DNA from: Pseudorhodoferax sp. Leaf267
GTDB lineage: Bacteria; Pseudomonadota; Gammaproteobacteria; Burkholderiales; Burkholderiaceae_C
Assembly (NCBI RefSeq): GCF_001422405.1
Contig: NZ_LMMV01000001.1
Span: 839,721 to 903,720, forward strand
Direction: 5' to 3'
DNA length: 64,000 nucleotides
Below, in pieces: positions 43,066-51,362 of this stretch (position 1 is the first letter of the stretch; each line of letters begins with the position of its first letter). The notes beneath the pieces were generated by a model. That model was not told the DNA's origin and searched no databases. It saw only the letters and a list, made by a program, of their open reading frames with translations. Position numbers and translations under genes: made by a program.

Positions 43066-46000
43066 ATGGACTACCCCACCGGCATCACCATCGAACTGCA
43101 TGGCCGCGACGCCGGCAAGGCGCTGCCATCCCTGTTCCAGCCGGCCACGCGCTCGGCCGGCCCCACCGGCGATCCGACTTCGGGGTTCTTGCCCGACGGC
43201 TATCTGACAGCTGCCAGCAGCTACGAGGTGGGCGCCGCGGCGCGCGGCAGCGCGAACGGTGCGGGTGACAAGGCGCAGGGCGCCGACCCCGACGAGATCG
43301 TGGTGCTGGAGCTGGACGACGGCAGCACCTTCATCGGCAACGCCGCGCGGCTGCGCGCCAGCCTGGCGCAGACGCACCCCGAATTGCTGGGGCCGAACGG
43401 CGAGATCCTGCTGGAGACGCTGCGCACCGAAGCGTCGGTGCCACGCGGCTTCATCACCGACGCCGTGGGCCACCTGGTGCGCAAGGTTTTCACGCTCAAG
43501 GTCGACACCGCGGGCGACCCGATCACCGAGAAAGCCAGGGAGCTGCTGGCCAAGGAAGGCGTGGTCGACCTGGCGCTGCTCGGCGTGAGCTGGCTGGGCA
43601 CCAAGGCGCTGATGGCGGCGATCGAGTCCAGGCTGGACGCACCGGCCGGCGCGCTGTACCGCTGGGCCGATCTGGGCGGCAAGACCGCGCCCCAGCCCGT
43701 GCGCAGCGCCGAACTGCCGCAGCCCGATGCGGACGGCAAGGCCAGGCCCATCCTCGTCTTCATCCACGGCACGGGCTCCAGTTCGCTGGGCGGCTTCGGC
43801 GACCTGCGCACGGGCGACCGCGACCTGTGGGGCACGCTGGAGCGCTGCTTCGGCGAGCACATCTATGCCTTCGAGCACCGCACGCTGTCCGAAAGCCCGA
43901 TCGACAACGCGCTCGCGCTGGCCGCCGCGCTGCCGGCCGGCAGCCACGTGAGCCTGGTCTCGCATTCGCGCGGCGGGCTGGTGGCCGACCTGCTGTGCCT
44001 GGGCGATTTCGGCAGCCGCATCGAGGACTACCACTACCCGTTCGAGGGCCTGGGCGAGGCGGACATCGACGCGCAGGCCGAGCGCCTGGCCGACCTGCGC
44101 GCTGCGCATGCCGCGCAGCGTGCACAACTGCACCAGCTCAACCAGCTGCTGCTCGCGCGCAAGCTCGTCGTGCAGCGCTACGTGCGCGTGGCCAGCCCGG
44201 CCAACGGCACGCGGCTGGCCAGCGCCAACTTCGACCTGTTCCTGTCCGGGCTGCTGACGCTGATCGGTCAGGTGCCGTTCTTCTTCGGCAGCCCCTACTA
44301 CGCGGCCTTCAAGCGCGTGGTGGTCGACATCGCCAGGAACCGCACCAACCCGCACATGGTGCCGGGCATCGAGGCCATGCTGCCCGACTCGCCCATGGCG
44401 CGGCTGCTGCGCGACGCGCCGGTGCGGCCCGGCATCCAGATGGCCGTGATCGCCGGCGACATCGAAGGCGGCAACCTGCTCAAGCGCCTGGGCGTGCTGC
44501 TGACCGACTACGTGTTCTTCGACAACACCGACAACGACCTCGTGGTCGACACCATGGCCATGCTGTCCGGCGTGGCGCCCCGGGCGCAGGCCAAGGTGCT
44601 GTTCGACCGCGGTGCGGACGTCTCGCACTTCCGCTACTTCGGCAACATGGACACGCGCACGGCGCTGCGCGATTGGCTGGTGGTGGAGCGGCCCGAACGG
44701 ATCGACGCCTTCCGCCCCCTGCCCAGTGCCGCTGAATACGCCGAGGCCATGGCCCAGGCGCTGCAGCGCGACGCCACGGCGATGGACCGCCCCATCGTGG
44801 TGGTGCTGCCCGGCGTAATGGGCTCGCACCTCAAGCGCGGCGCGGACGACCGCGTCTGGTTCGACCCGCTGGACATCGCCAGTGGCGGGCTGCAAAAGCT
44901 TGCCTTCGGCCTGCCCGGCATCGAGGCCGACGAGCTGTTCGCCATGTTCTACGGCAAGCTGTGCGCCGACCTGGCCAAAAGCCACCGCGTCGAGTGTTTC
45001 GCCTACGACTGGCGCCAGCCGCTGGATGTGCTGGCCGAGCGTTTCGGCGCCATGCTGGACGGCCTGCTGCGCCAGACGCAGCAGCCGATCCGCCTGCTCG
45101 CGCACAGCATGGGCGGCCTGGTGGTGCGCGCCACCATCCACAAGCGCCGCGCGGTGATGGACGCGCTGATGGCGCGCGACGGCGCCCGCCTGCTGATGCT
45201 GGGCACGCCGCACCAGGGCGCGCATTCCATGGTGGAGAACCTGGTCGGCAAGGGCGACACGCTGCGCTCGCTGGTGCGGCTGGACCTGAGCCACAGCATG
45301 CAGGAGGTGTTGGACATCGTGGCCGGCTTTCGCGGCGCGCTGCAGTTGCTGCCCAAGCCGGGCTTCAAGGACATCTTCCAGGGCGACGAGGGCGGCGGCG
45401 AGTTCCACGACTACCAGGACAGCGCGACCTGGCAGGCCTTCAAAGGCTCGGTCAAGGACTTCTGGTTCGGTGACGGCCGCGTGGGCGCGCCGTCGCAGGC
45501 AGTGCTGGACGAGGCCAGCTGGCTGTGGCGGGCCGACCGGGATGCTTTCCAGGACGGCAAGCCCTCGCTGCCCGCGGCCTACGCTGCCAAGAGCATCTAC
45601 GTCTTCGGCGCGGCGGCCAACACGCCCTGCGGCGTGCGCGTGGACAAGGGCCAGCTCAAGATGGTGGGCACCACGCGCGGCGACGGCACGGTGAGCTGGG
45701 AGTCGGGCCGCATCGGCGGCATCGGCAGCTTCTACTACATGCCGGCCGAGCATGGCGACCTGACGGCCACCAAGGAACACTTCCCTGCGCTGACCGAGCT
45801 GCTGGCCTCGGGCACCACGGCTGGCCTGCCGACCAGCCCGCCGCAGGTGCGCGCCATCGAGCAGCCTGCGCCCGTGCGCTACGACGCCGGCCCGCCCATG
45901 GTGGACGATGCCGACGCGCTGCAGCGCGGCCTGATGGGTGGTTCGCAGCGCAGCCGCGTCGCCCCGCGCGCCAAGCGGCGGCTGGAGGTTTGCGTGCGCG

Positions 46001-49000
46001 CGGGCGACCTGCGCTTCATCACGCACCAGCCCATCATGGTGGGCCACTACGAGCACGACCCGATGGCCGGGCCCGAGGCGCTGATCGACGCCGAGATGCT
46101 GGGCGGCGACCTGACGCAGCGCTTCAACCTGGGCCTGTACACCGGCCCGCTGGGCACTGCCACCTCGGTGCTGCGTCGCCCCAATGCGTTCGAGAGCCGG
46201 CGCGGCAGCCTGGCCGGCGCCATCGTCACCGGGCTGGGGCCTTACGACGGCGCCCTGTCGCAGCGCGCGCTGACCGAGGCCGTCCGCACGGGCGTCATGC
46301 GCTACCTGCTGCAGACCTCCGATGTGCTGGGCAAGGAGCCACGCGAGCTGCGCCTGGCCAGCCTGCTGCTGGGCTACAACTCCAACGCCAACATGACGCC
46401 GGCCAGCTCGGTCGAGGCGCTGGTGCGCGGCGTGGTCGAGGGCAACGCCAAGTTCCACGAAACCACGCGGCTGGACATCCGCGTGACGCGGCTGGACATC
46501 GTGGAGATCTACCTCGACACGGCCATCACCGCCGTCTACGCACTGCGGCAGCTCGCGCCACGGCTGCACACGGCGGCCGAGCAGTTGGGCACGGCCCTGG
46601 TGCTGCACACCGAGCTCGACAAAGGCGACGGCTACCGGCAGCGGCTGTTCGACAACCAAAACAACCAGTACTGGCCGCGGCTCATCATCACCGACGCGGA
46701 GCGCAACGAGGACGGCACGCCGCGCGACGGTGCCTCGGCCCGCACCGACGGGCCGCGCACCATGCTGGCCGAGCGCCTGCGCTTCATGTACCTGGGCCAG
46801 CGCGCGCGCGCCGAGGCCGTGCTGCTGCAGCGCCAGCCCGAGCTGATCGAAAAGCTCGTGCGCGACCAGATTGCCACGCCGGTCTGGCAGGAAGACTTCG
46901 GCCGAATGCTGTTCCAGCTCATGGTGCCGCCCGACTTCAAGGAGGCCGCGCGCGCGCTCGAGCGCGTGGTGCTGGTGGTGGACGCCGGCACGGCCAACCT
47001 GCCATGGGAGCTGATGCTGGCCGACGCGCCGCAGCGCGGGCCGCAATGTGCGGACGACGACCGGCTGCCGCTGGCACTGCGTACAGCCGTCGTGCGGCAG
47101 TTCGCCACGACGAAGTTCCGCCGCCAGCTGCGCGAGAGCGCCGGGCGCAACGCGCTGGTGGTGGGCAACCCGTCGGTCCACGGCTTCACCAAGGCCTTCC
47201 CCGGCACGCCCGACAGGCCCATGGCCGAGCCGCCCAAGCTGGGCGGTGCCGAGGCCGAGGCGCTGGCAGTCGTCGCGGCCTTCAAGGGCCTGGGCTACGA
47301 CGTCGTGCCCGAGGTCGGCGAGGACCGCAATGCCAAGGACGTGCTGGCGGCGCTGTACCGCCGGCCCTACCGCTTCGTGCACATCTCGGCCCACGGCGTG
47401 TTCGACCTGCTGCATGCCGACGGCAAGCGCCGCAGCGGCGTGGTGCTGTCCGATGGTCTGCTGATCACGGCCGCGGAGATCGCGGCCATGGAGATGGTGC
47501 CCGAGCTGGTGTTCCTGAACTGCTGCCACCTGGGCAAGATCGAGGGCCGCGCCGACGACCCGCGCGCGCAGGTGGCCGTGGGCGCGGACGGCAACAAGCT
47601 GGCCGCCAGCGTGGCGCGCGAGCTGATCGACATCGGCGTGCGCTGCGTGGTCGTGGCCGGCTGGGCCGTCAGCGACCTGCAGGCGCAGCGCTTCGGCCAG
47701 GGCTTCTACGAACACCTGCTGCTGCGCCGCGAGACCTTCGGCCAGGCCGTGTTCGAGGCGCGCAGGCTGGTCTGGGCCGACGATGCCAAGGACATCACCT
47801 GGGGCGCCTTCCAGGCCTATGGCGAACCCGGCTGGCGGGCCGAGCCGCGCGCGGACAACGCTGGCGGCCCTGGCAGCGACGGCACCTACAGCTCGCCCGA
47901 GGAGGTGCTGGACGGGCTGGCGCGCATCCGCAGCGAGCTGCGGCGCAGGCCGGGCCAGCAGGACGAGCGCGAGCTGCGCGCGCGCGCCAAACAGGTGGAG
48001 CAGATGCTCGAGCAGCGCTGCCCGGCGGGCTGGGCCGGCCTGCCGCAGCTGCTGTCCGCACTCGGGGCGACCTGGTACGACCTGCAACGCTTCAAGCAGG
48101 CCCGCACCGCCTACCTGGCGGCCGTGCAGGCCGAGGATCTGGACGGCCGTGTCCCGATCCGCGACATCCAGACGCTGGCCAACGCCGAGGTGCGGCTGGG
48201 CGAAAAGCTCGGCACGCTGATCCAGGACGATCCGCAGTCCGGCGGCACTGCATCGGGCGAGGCGCTGATCCGCATCGCGATGAAGCGGCTCGACGGCCTG
48301 GACGCCTTGATCGCGGCGCGGGGCGACGACCTGCCTGCTGCGCTCCACCCTGTCAACACCGAGCGCAGCGCATTGCGTGCCAGTGCCTACAAGCGGCTGG
48401 CCGGGCTGTATGCGCGCCGCATCCTCGCGGCGGGCGACGCACCGGCGGCGCAGCGGGCAGCATGGCGCGAGGCCATGGTCGCGGCGCTGACGGCCACCGC
48501 CGCAGCCTACCGCGCCGGCGACCGCGACCCCGACGGCGCCCGTCCCTCGCCCTACCATGCCTTGAACCGCCTGGCCGTCCAGGTGCTGTGGCCGGGCATC
48601 GACGCCGCGGGCCGCGCCGGCGCCCTGGCCCTGGCCAGCCAGTGCGCCGAAGCCGTGGCGCAGGAGCGCTCGCGGGGGCAGGATCCCTGGGCCGACGTCA
48701 TGCAGGTAGAGGCCGAACTGGTCGCCAGCATGCTCGACGGCCGCCTGGCCAGGACCGACGACGAAGGCCGCGCTGCGCTCGAGCAGCTGCAGCGCAGCTA
48801 TGACGACTGCCTGGCCAATGTGGTCGTCACGCCGGTGCAGCTGGACTCCATGGCCAGCCAGATGGAGCTGCTGTCGCGCTGCGCCGATGCATTGCAGATG
48901 ACGGGCGACCCGCGCGGTACAGACCTCGTGACGCTGGCCGGCCGGCTGCTGGAGCTGGTGCGGCACCTGCAGCCGCACGGGCCGGCGCGTCAGGACCGGC

Positions 49001-49158
49001 CGTCCGCGGCCCTTGCCGGCACGCCGGCCAAGCGGCCCGCCGCGGCAGCGCAACGCACGCCGCCTGCCCCGCGCGCTGCCGCGAAAAAACGTGCCGCCGT
49101 GAAGAAGGCGCCGGCCAAGACGCCCGCGCCGCGCAAGGCCGCTGCCAAGCGCAAGTAG
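43066..49158 (+). CDS. Giant protein: two alpha/beta-hydrolase domains, CHAT protease domain, TPR-like region, histone-H1-like tail
   Basis: A 2,030-residue protein with no signal peptide. Part 1 (about 1-225) has no recognised domain. Part 2 (about 226-420) is an alpha/beta hydrolase with FIHGTGSS (His234) and the nucleophile elbow SHSRGG (Ser301). Part 3 (about 575-850) is a second, LCAT/lipase-like hydrolase starting VVVLPGVMGSHL, with AHSMGG (Ser681) and LGTPHQGAHS. Part 4 (about 1330-1570) is a CHAT protease domain with SAHG (His1443) and LNCCHLG (Cys1487). Part 5 (about 1610-1950) is helical and repeat-like, consistent with TPRs. The last 50 residues are Lys/Ala/Pro-rich like histone H1. 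It follows the metacaspase gene and is convergent with a chromate transporter gene 11 bp away. Function unknown. ATG 43066 chosen; ten residues upstream are also open. Confidence 0.85.
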   Translation: MDYPTGITIELHGRDAGKALPSLFQPATRSAGPTGDPTSGFLPDGYLTAASSYEVGAAARGSANGAGDKAQGADPDEIVVLELDDGSTFIGNAARLRASLAQTHPELLGPNGEILLETLRTEASVPRGFITDAVGHLVRKVFTLKVDTAGDPITEKARELLAKEGVVDLALLGVSWLGTKALMAAIESRLDAPAGALYRWADLGGKTAPQPVRSAELPQPDADGKARPILVFIHGTGSSSLGGFGDLRTGDRDLWGTLERCFGEHIYAFEHRTLSESPIDNALALAAALPAGSHVSLVSHSRGGLVADLLCLGDFGSRIEDYHYPFEGLGEADIDAQAERLADLRAAHAAQRAQLHQLNQLLLARKLVVQRYVRVASPANGTRLASANFDLFLSGLLTLIGQVPFFFGSPYYAAFKRVVVDIARNRTNPHMVPGIEAMLPDSPMARLLRDAPVRPGIQMAVIAGDIEGGNLLKRLGVLLTDYVFFDNTDNDLVVDTMAMLSGVAPRAQAKVLFDRGADVSHFRYFGNMDTRTALRDWLVVERPERIDAFRPLPSAAEYAEAMAQALQRDATAMDRPIVVVLPGVMGSHLKRGADDRVWFDPLDIASGGLQKLAFGLPGIEADELFAMFYGKLCADLAKSHRVECFAYDWRQPLDVLAERFGAMLDGLLRQTQQPIRLLAHSMGGLVVRATIHKRRAVMDALMARDGARLLMLGTPHQGAHSMVENLVGKGDTLRSLVRLDLSHSMQEVLDIVAGFRGALQLLPKPGFKDIFQGDEGGGEFHDYQDSATWQAFKGSVKDFWFGDGRVGAPSQAVLDEASWLWRADRDAFQDGKPSLPAAYAAKSIYVFGAAANTPCGVRVDKGQLKMVGTTRGDGTVSWESGRIGGIGSFYYMPAEHGDLTATKEHFPALTELLASGTTAGLPTSPPQVRAIEQPAPVRYDAGPPMVDDADALQRGLMGGSQRSRVAPRAKRRLEVCVRAGDLRFITHQPIMVGHYEHDPMAGPEALIDAEMLGGDLTQRFNLGLYTGPLGTATSVLRRPNAFESRRGSLAGAIVTGLGPYDGALSQRALTEAVRTGVMRYLLQTSDVLGKEPRELRLASLLLGYNSNANMTPASSVEALVRGVVEGNAKFHETTRLDIRVTRLDIVEIYLDTAITAVYALRQLAPRLHTAAEQLGTALVLHTELDKGDGYRQRLFDNQNNQYWPRLIITDAERNEDGTPRDGASARTDGPRTMLAERLRFMYLGQRARAEAVLLQRQPELIEKLVRDQIATPVWQEDFGRMLFQLMVPPDFKEAARALERVVLVVDAGTANLPWELMLADAPQRGPQCADDDRLPLALRTAVVRQFATTKFRRQLRESAGRNALVVGNPSVHGFTKAFPGTPDRPMAEPPKLGGAEAEALAVVAAFKGLGYDVVPEVGEDRNAKDVLAALYRRPYRFVHISAHGVFDLLHADGKRRSGVVLSDGLLITAAEIAAMEMVPELVFLNCCHLGKIEGRADDPRAQVAVGADGNKLAASVARELIDIGVRCVVVAGWAVSDLQAQRFGQGFYEHLLLRRETFGQAVFEARRLVWADDAKDITWGAFQAYGEPGWRAEPRADNAGGPGSDGTYSSPEEVLDGLARIRSELRRRPGQQDERELRARAKQVEQMLEQRCPAGWAGLPQLLSALGATWYDLQRFKQARTAYLAAVQAEDLDGRVPIRDIQTLANAEVRLGEKLGTLIQDDPQSGGTASGEALIRIAMKRLDGLDALIAARGDDLPAALHPVNTERSALRASAYKRLAGLYARRILAAGDAPAAQRAAWREAMVAALTATAAAYRAGDRDPDGARPSPYHALNRLAVQVLWPGIDAAGRAGALALASQCAEAVAQERSRGQDPWADVMQVEAELVASMLDGRLARTDDEGRAALEQLQRSYDDCLANVVVTPVQLDSMASQMELLSRCADALQMTGDPRGTDLVTLAGRLLELVRHLQPHGPARQDRPSAALAGTPAKRPAAAAQRTPPAPRAAAKKRAAVKKAPAKTPAPRKAAAKRK

Positions 49159-49169
49159 CCCGCTGGCCG

Positions 49170-49751
49170 CTACACCCAGCCCAGCGCGCCCAGCAGCGCG
49201 CCGGCCCCGAGCAGCCACAGCAGGTGCAGCCGCGTGCGCCAGACGACGACCGTGGCCAAGGCCGTCACCACCCACAGGCCCCAGTCCCGCGCCGGCACGT
49301 CGTGGGTGGCGGCCAGCACCCAGCCGGTGGCGACCAGCAGTGCCACCACGATCGGCGCCATGCCCTGCTTGAAGGCGCGCACGCTGCGCAGATGGCGGTT
49401 GCGGTGGCCCCATTGCGCACTGAGGTAGGTGAGCGTGGTGCTGGGCAGCAGGATGCCGAGCATCGCGGCCAGCAGGCCCAGCACGGCCGTCGCGTACCCG
49501 CCTGCGTTCAGGCCCACGTTCCAGCCCATCAGCGCCACGAACAGCACGTTGGGCCCGGGCGCTGCCTGCGCGATGGCGATGGAGGCGTTGAACTGCGTGT
49601 CGGTCAGCCAGTGCTGGCGGTCGACCAGGAAGCGGTGCATGTCCGGCGCCGTGGTGATCGCGCCGCCCACGGCCAGCAGCGACAGCGTGGCGAAATGCGT
49701 GAACAGGCTGAGCCAGTCCGCCGGGCCGAGCAAGAGTTGCAGGCCGCTCAT
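49170..49751 (-). CDS. Chromate transporter, ChrA half-size subunit (second)
   Basis: A 193-residue membrane protein with one CHR domain and about six helices. Characteristic segments are GGAITTAPDMHRFLVDRQHWLTD and AIAQAAPGPNVLFVALMGWNVG, the PGPN motif of chromate transporters. Full-length ChrA has two CHR domains; here they are encoded as two adjacent genes with an ATGA overlap, the short-chain pair type. The pair exports chromate or a related oxyanion, driven by the membrane potential. It ends 11 bp from the CHAT gene stop. Confidence 0.92.
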   Translation of the reverse strand: MSGLQLLLGPADWLSLFTHFATLSLLAVGGAITTAPDMHRFLVDRQHWLTDTQFNASIAIAQAAPGPNVLFVALMGWNVGLNAGGYATAVLGLLAAMLGILLPSTTLTYLSAQWGHRNRHLRSVRAFKQGMAPIVVALLVATGWVLAATHDVPARDWGLWVVTALATVVVWRTRLHLLWLLGAGALLGALGWV

Positions 49752-50353
49752 GGCTTGAGCTTGCGGTACGCCAGCACGCAGCCGACGGCGCCCAAGCCGA
49801 ACAGCACGTAGACCAGCGGCCAGCGCAGCAGCGCGATCCCGGCAAAGCACAGCAGGCCCAGCGCGATGCACAGCCCGTGCCCCAGCACATTGGCCTGCAG
49901 CGCCGGGATCAGCTTGAGGCCGGTGGCCGTGATCAGGCCGGCTGCCACGGCGCCCATGCCGCGCAGCGCGCCTGCCATGCGCGGGTCGGCCGCGAACTGC
50001 GTGTAGACCAGGGCCAGGCCCAGCACCACGACCATGGGCGCCACCAGCATGCCGGCCAGCGCGGCCATGGCGCCGCCCAGGCCGAAGTAGCGCGCCCCGA
50101 TCATCAGCGACAGGTTGACCACGTTGGGGCCAGGCATGATCTGCGCGACCGCCCATTCCTCGATGAACTCCTCGCGCGTCATCCAGCGCTTCTTCTCCAC
50201 CAGCTCACGCTGGACCACCGCCAGCACGCCGCCGAAGCCCTGCAGCGCGAGCCAGGTGAACGATAGAAACAGGTCGGTCTTGGAACTGGGCTGTGCGAGC
50301 GCTGCGGTGGCGCCGGAGCCGGCGGGCGGGGCCGCGGGGAAGGGGGCTGGCAT
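49748..50353 (-). CDS. Chromate transporter, ChrA half-size subunit (first)
   Basis: A 201-residue CHR-domain membrane protein with an N-terminal Ala/Pro-rich cytoplasmic lead of about 28 residues. Conserved segments are FTWLALQGFGGVLAVVQRELVEKKRWMTREEFIEEWAVAQ and MPGPNVVNLSLMIG. Its stop overlaps the start of the second half-gene (ATGA), so the two are made together. Both are needed in short-chain ChrA systems. It lies 35 bp downstream of the MarR-GNAT gene and may be cotranscribed. Confidence 0.92.
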   Translation of the reverse strand: MPAPFPAAPPAGSGATAALAQPSSKTDLFLSFTWLALQGFGGVLAVVQRELVEKKRWMTREEFIEEWAVAQIMPGPNVVNLSLMIGARYFGLGGAMAALAGMLVAPMVVVLGLALVYTQFAADPRMAGALRGMGAVAAGLITATGLKLIPALQANVLGHGLCIALGLLCFAGIALLRWPLVYVLFGLGAVGCVLAYRKLKP

Positions 50354-50388
50354 GGTGGCGCGATTATCGGCGCGGCCATCGCCCGTGT

Positions 50389-51315
50389 TCAGAGCTTGAG
50401 CTCCCAGGTCTCGCCCACCAGCGACTGGCCGAACCCCTCGTAGGGCTCGTTCTTGGTCAGCACGAAGCCGCGGTCCGCGTAAATGCCGCGCGCGGCCAGC
50501 AGGCAGCTGTTGGTCCACAGCACCATCTTGCGGTAGCCCCTGGCACGCGCGAACGCCAGGCACTCGTCGGTCAGCCGTGCGCCCAGGCCCATGCCGCGGG
50601 CAGCCGGTGCCAGGATCAGCATGCGCAGCTGCGCAACGGTCTTGCTCTTGCGTGCCACGAACACCGAGCCCACGCGCTCGCCGTCCAGTTCGGCGATCCA
50701 GCAGCGCTCGTGCTCGGGCTGGAAGTCGCGCACGAAGCGCGCGGCGATGTCGGCGACTAGGGCCTCGAATTGCTGGTTCCAGCCGTACTCGCGTGCATAG
50801 ATCTCGCCGTGCTGCTGTACCACCCAGCCGATGTCGCCTGGGCGCGGTTCGCGCAGCACGGCCGTGCGCGTGCTGGCGCGGGCATTGGGCGCCACCAATT
50901 GCTCGATGGTCGCCATGGCGTCGACCAGCCTTGCGCGCTGGGCTGCCGGCACACCGGCCAGCAGCGCCGCCGCAGCCTCGCGCGAGCGCTGCTCCAGCGG
51001 CGCGAACGCGGCCTGGCCGTCCGCGGTGAGCCGCATGAGATGCTGCCGCGCATCGGCCAGCGAGCCGATGCGCTCGAGCCAGCCGCGTGCCTCGAAGCGC
51101 TTGAGGATGCGGCTGAGGTAGCCGGCGTCGAGGCCCAGGTCGCGCCCGATCTCGCTGGCAGCCGGCTGGTCGCGGTACGCCAGTTCGTACAGCACGCGTA
51201 CCTCGGTCAGCGACATGTCGCTGCCCAGGTACGGGTCGAGCACGCCGATGCGGCGCGTGTAGAAACGGTTGAAGCCGCGCAGGGCTTCGACATGTTCAGA
51301 AGCGACGGTGTCCAT
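50389..51315 (-). CDS. MarR-type winged helix fused to a GNAT acetyltransferase
   Basis: A 308-residue bifunctional-type protein. Residues about 1-145 are a MarR winged helix (VRVLYELAYRDQPAASEIGRDLGLDAGYLSRILKRFEARG). Residues about 150-308 are a GNAT domain with the acetyl-CoA loop LAPAARGMGLGARLTDECL and the C-terminal YADRGF motif. Such proteins both regulate transcription and may acetylate a small molecule or protein; the ligand is unknown. No Shine-Dalgarno precedes the ATG at 51315. Instead two palindromes cover the promoter and start, which suggests autoregulation. Confidence 0.9.
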   Translation of the reverse strand: MDTVASEHVEALRGFNRFYTRRIGVLDPYLGSDMSLTEVRVLYELAYRDQPAASEIGRDLGLDAGYLSRILKRFEARGWLERIGSLADARQHLMRLTADGQAAFAPLEQRSREAAAALLAGVPAAQRARLVDAMATIEQLVAPNARASTRTAVLREPRPGDIGWVVQQHGEIYAREYGWNQQFEALVADIAARFVRDFQPEHERCWIAELDGERVGSVFVARKSKTVAQLRMLILAPAARGMGLGARLTDECLAFARARGYRKMVLWTNSCLLAARGIYADRGFVLTKNEPYEGFGQSLVGETWELKL

Positions 51316-51355
51316 GGTAGACCGAGTCTACCGAATGCTTGACGGCGTCAAGCAT
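51316..51355 (-). promoter_or_regulatory. Nested palindromes and likely leaderless promoter of the MarR-GNAT gene
   Basis: A 10-bp perfect inverted repeat, ATGCTTGACG/CGTCAAGCAT around one G, spans 51335-51355. A second, GGTAGAC-CGA-GTCTACC, spans 51316-51332 and ends at the base before the start codon. On the minus strand TTGACG in the first and TAGACT in the second form a -35/-10 pair with a short 15-bp spacer. This would place the transcript start within a few bases of the ATG. Confidence 0.7.
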
Positions 51356-51362
51356 CAAGGTG

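Noticed and set aside
42748..49890. A 2,380-codon open frame on the minus strand opposite the CHAT gene
   Set aside because: Long antisense frames are expected in very GC-rich coding DNA. The translation is repetitive in His/Gln/Arg/Ala/Val with no domain, while the plus strand gives clear hydrolase and CHAT motifs.
49170..50353. ChrA broken by frameshift
   Set aside because: The two halves overlap in a clean ATGA with separate starts, the known short-chain ChrA pair arrangement.
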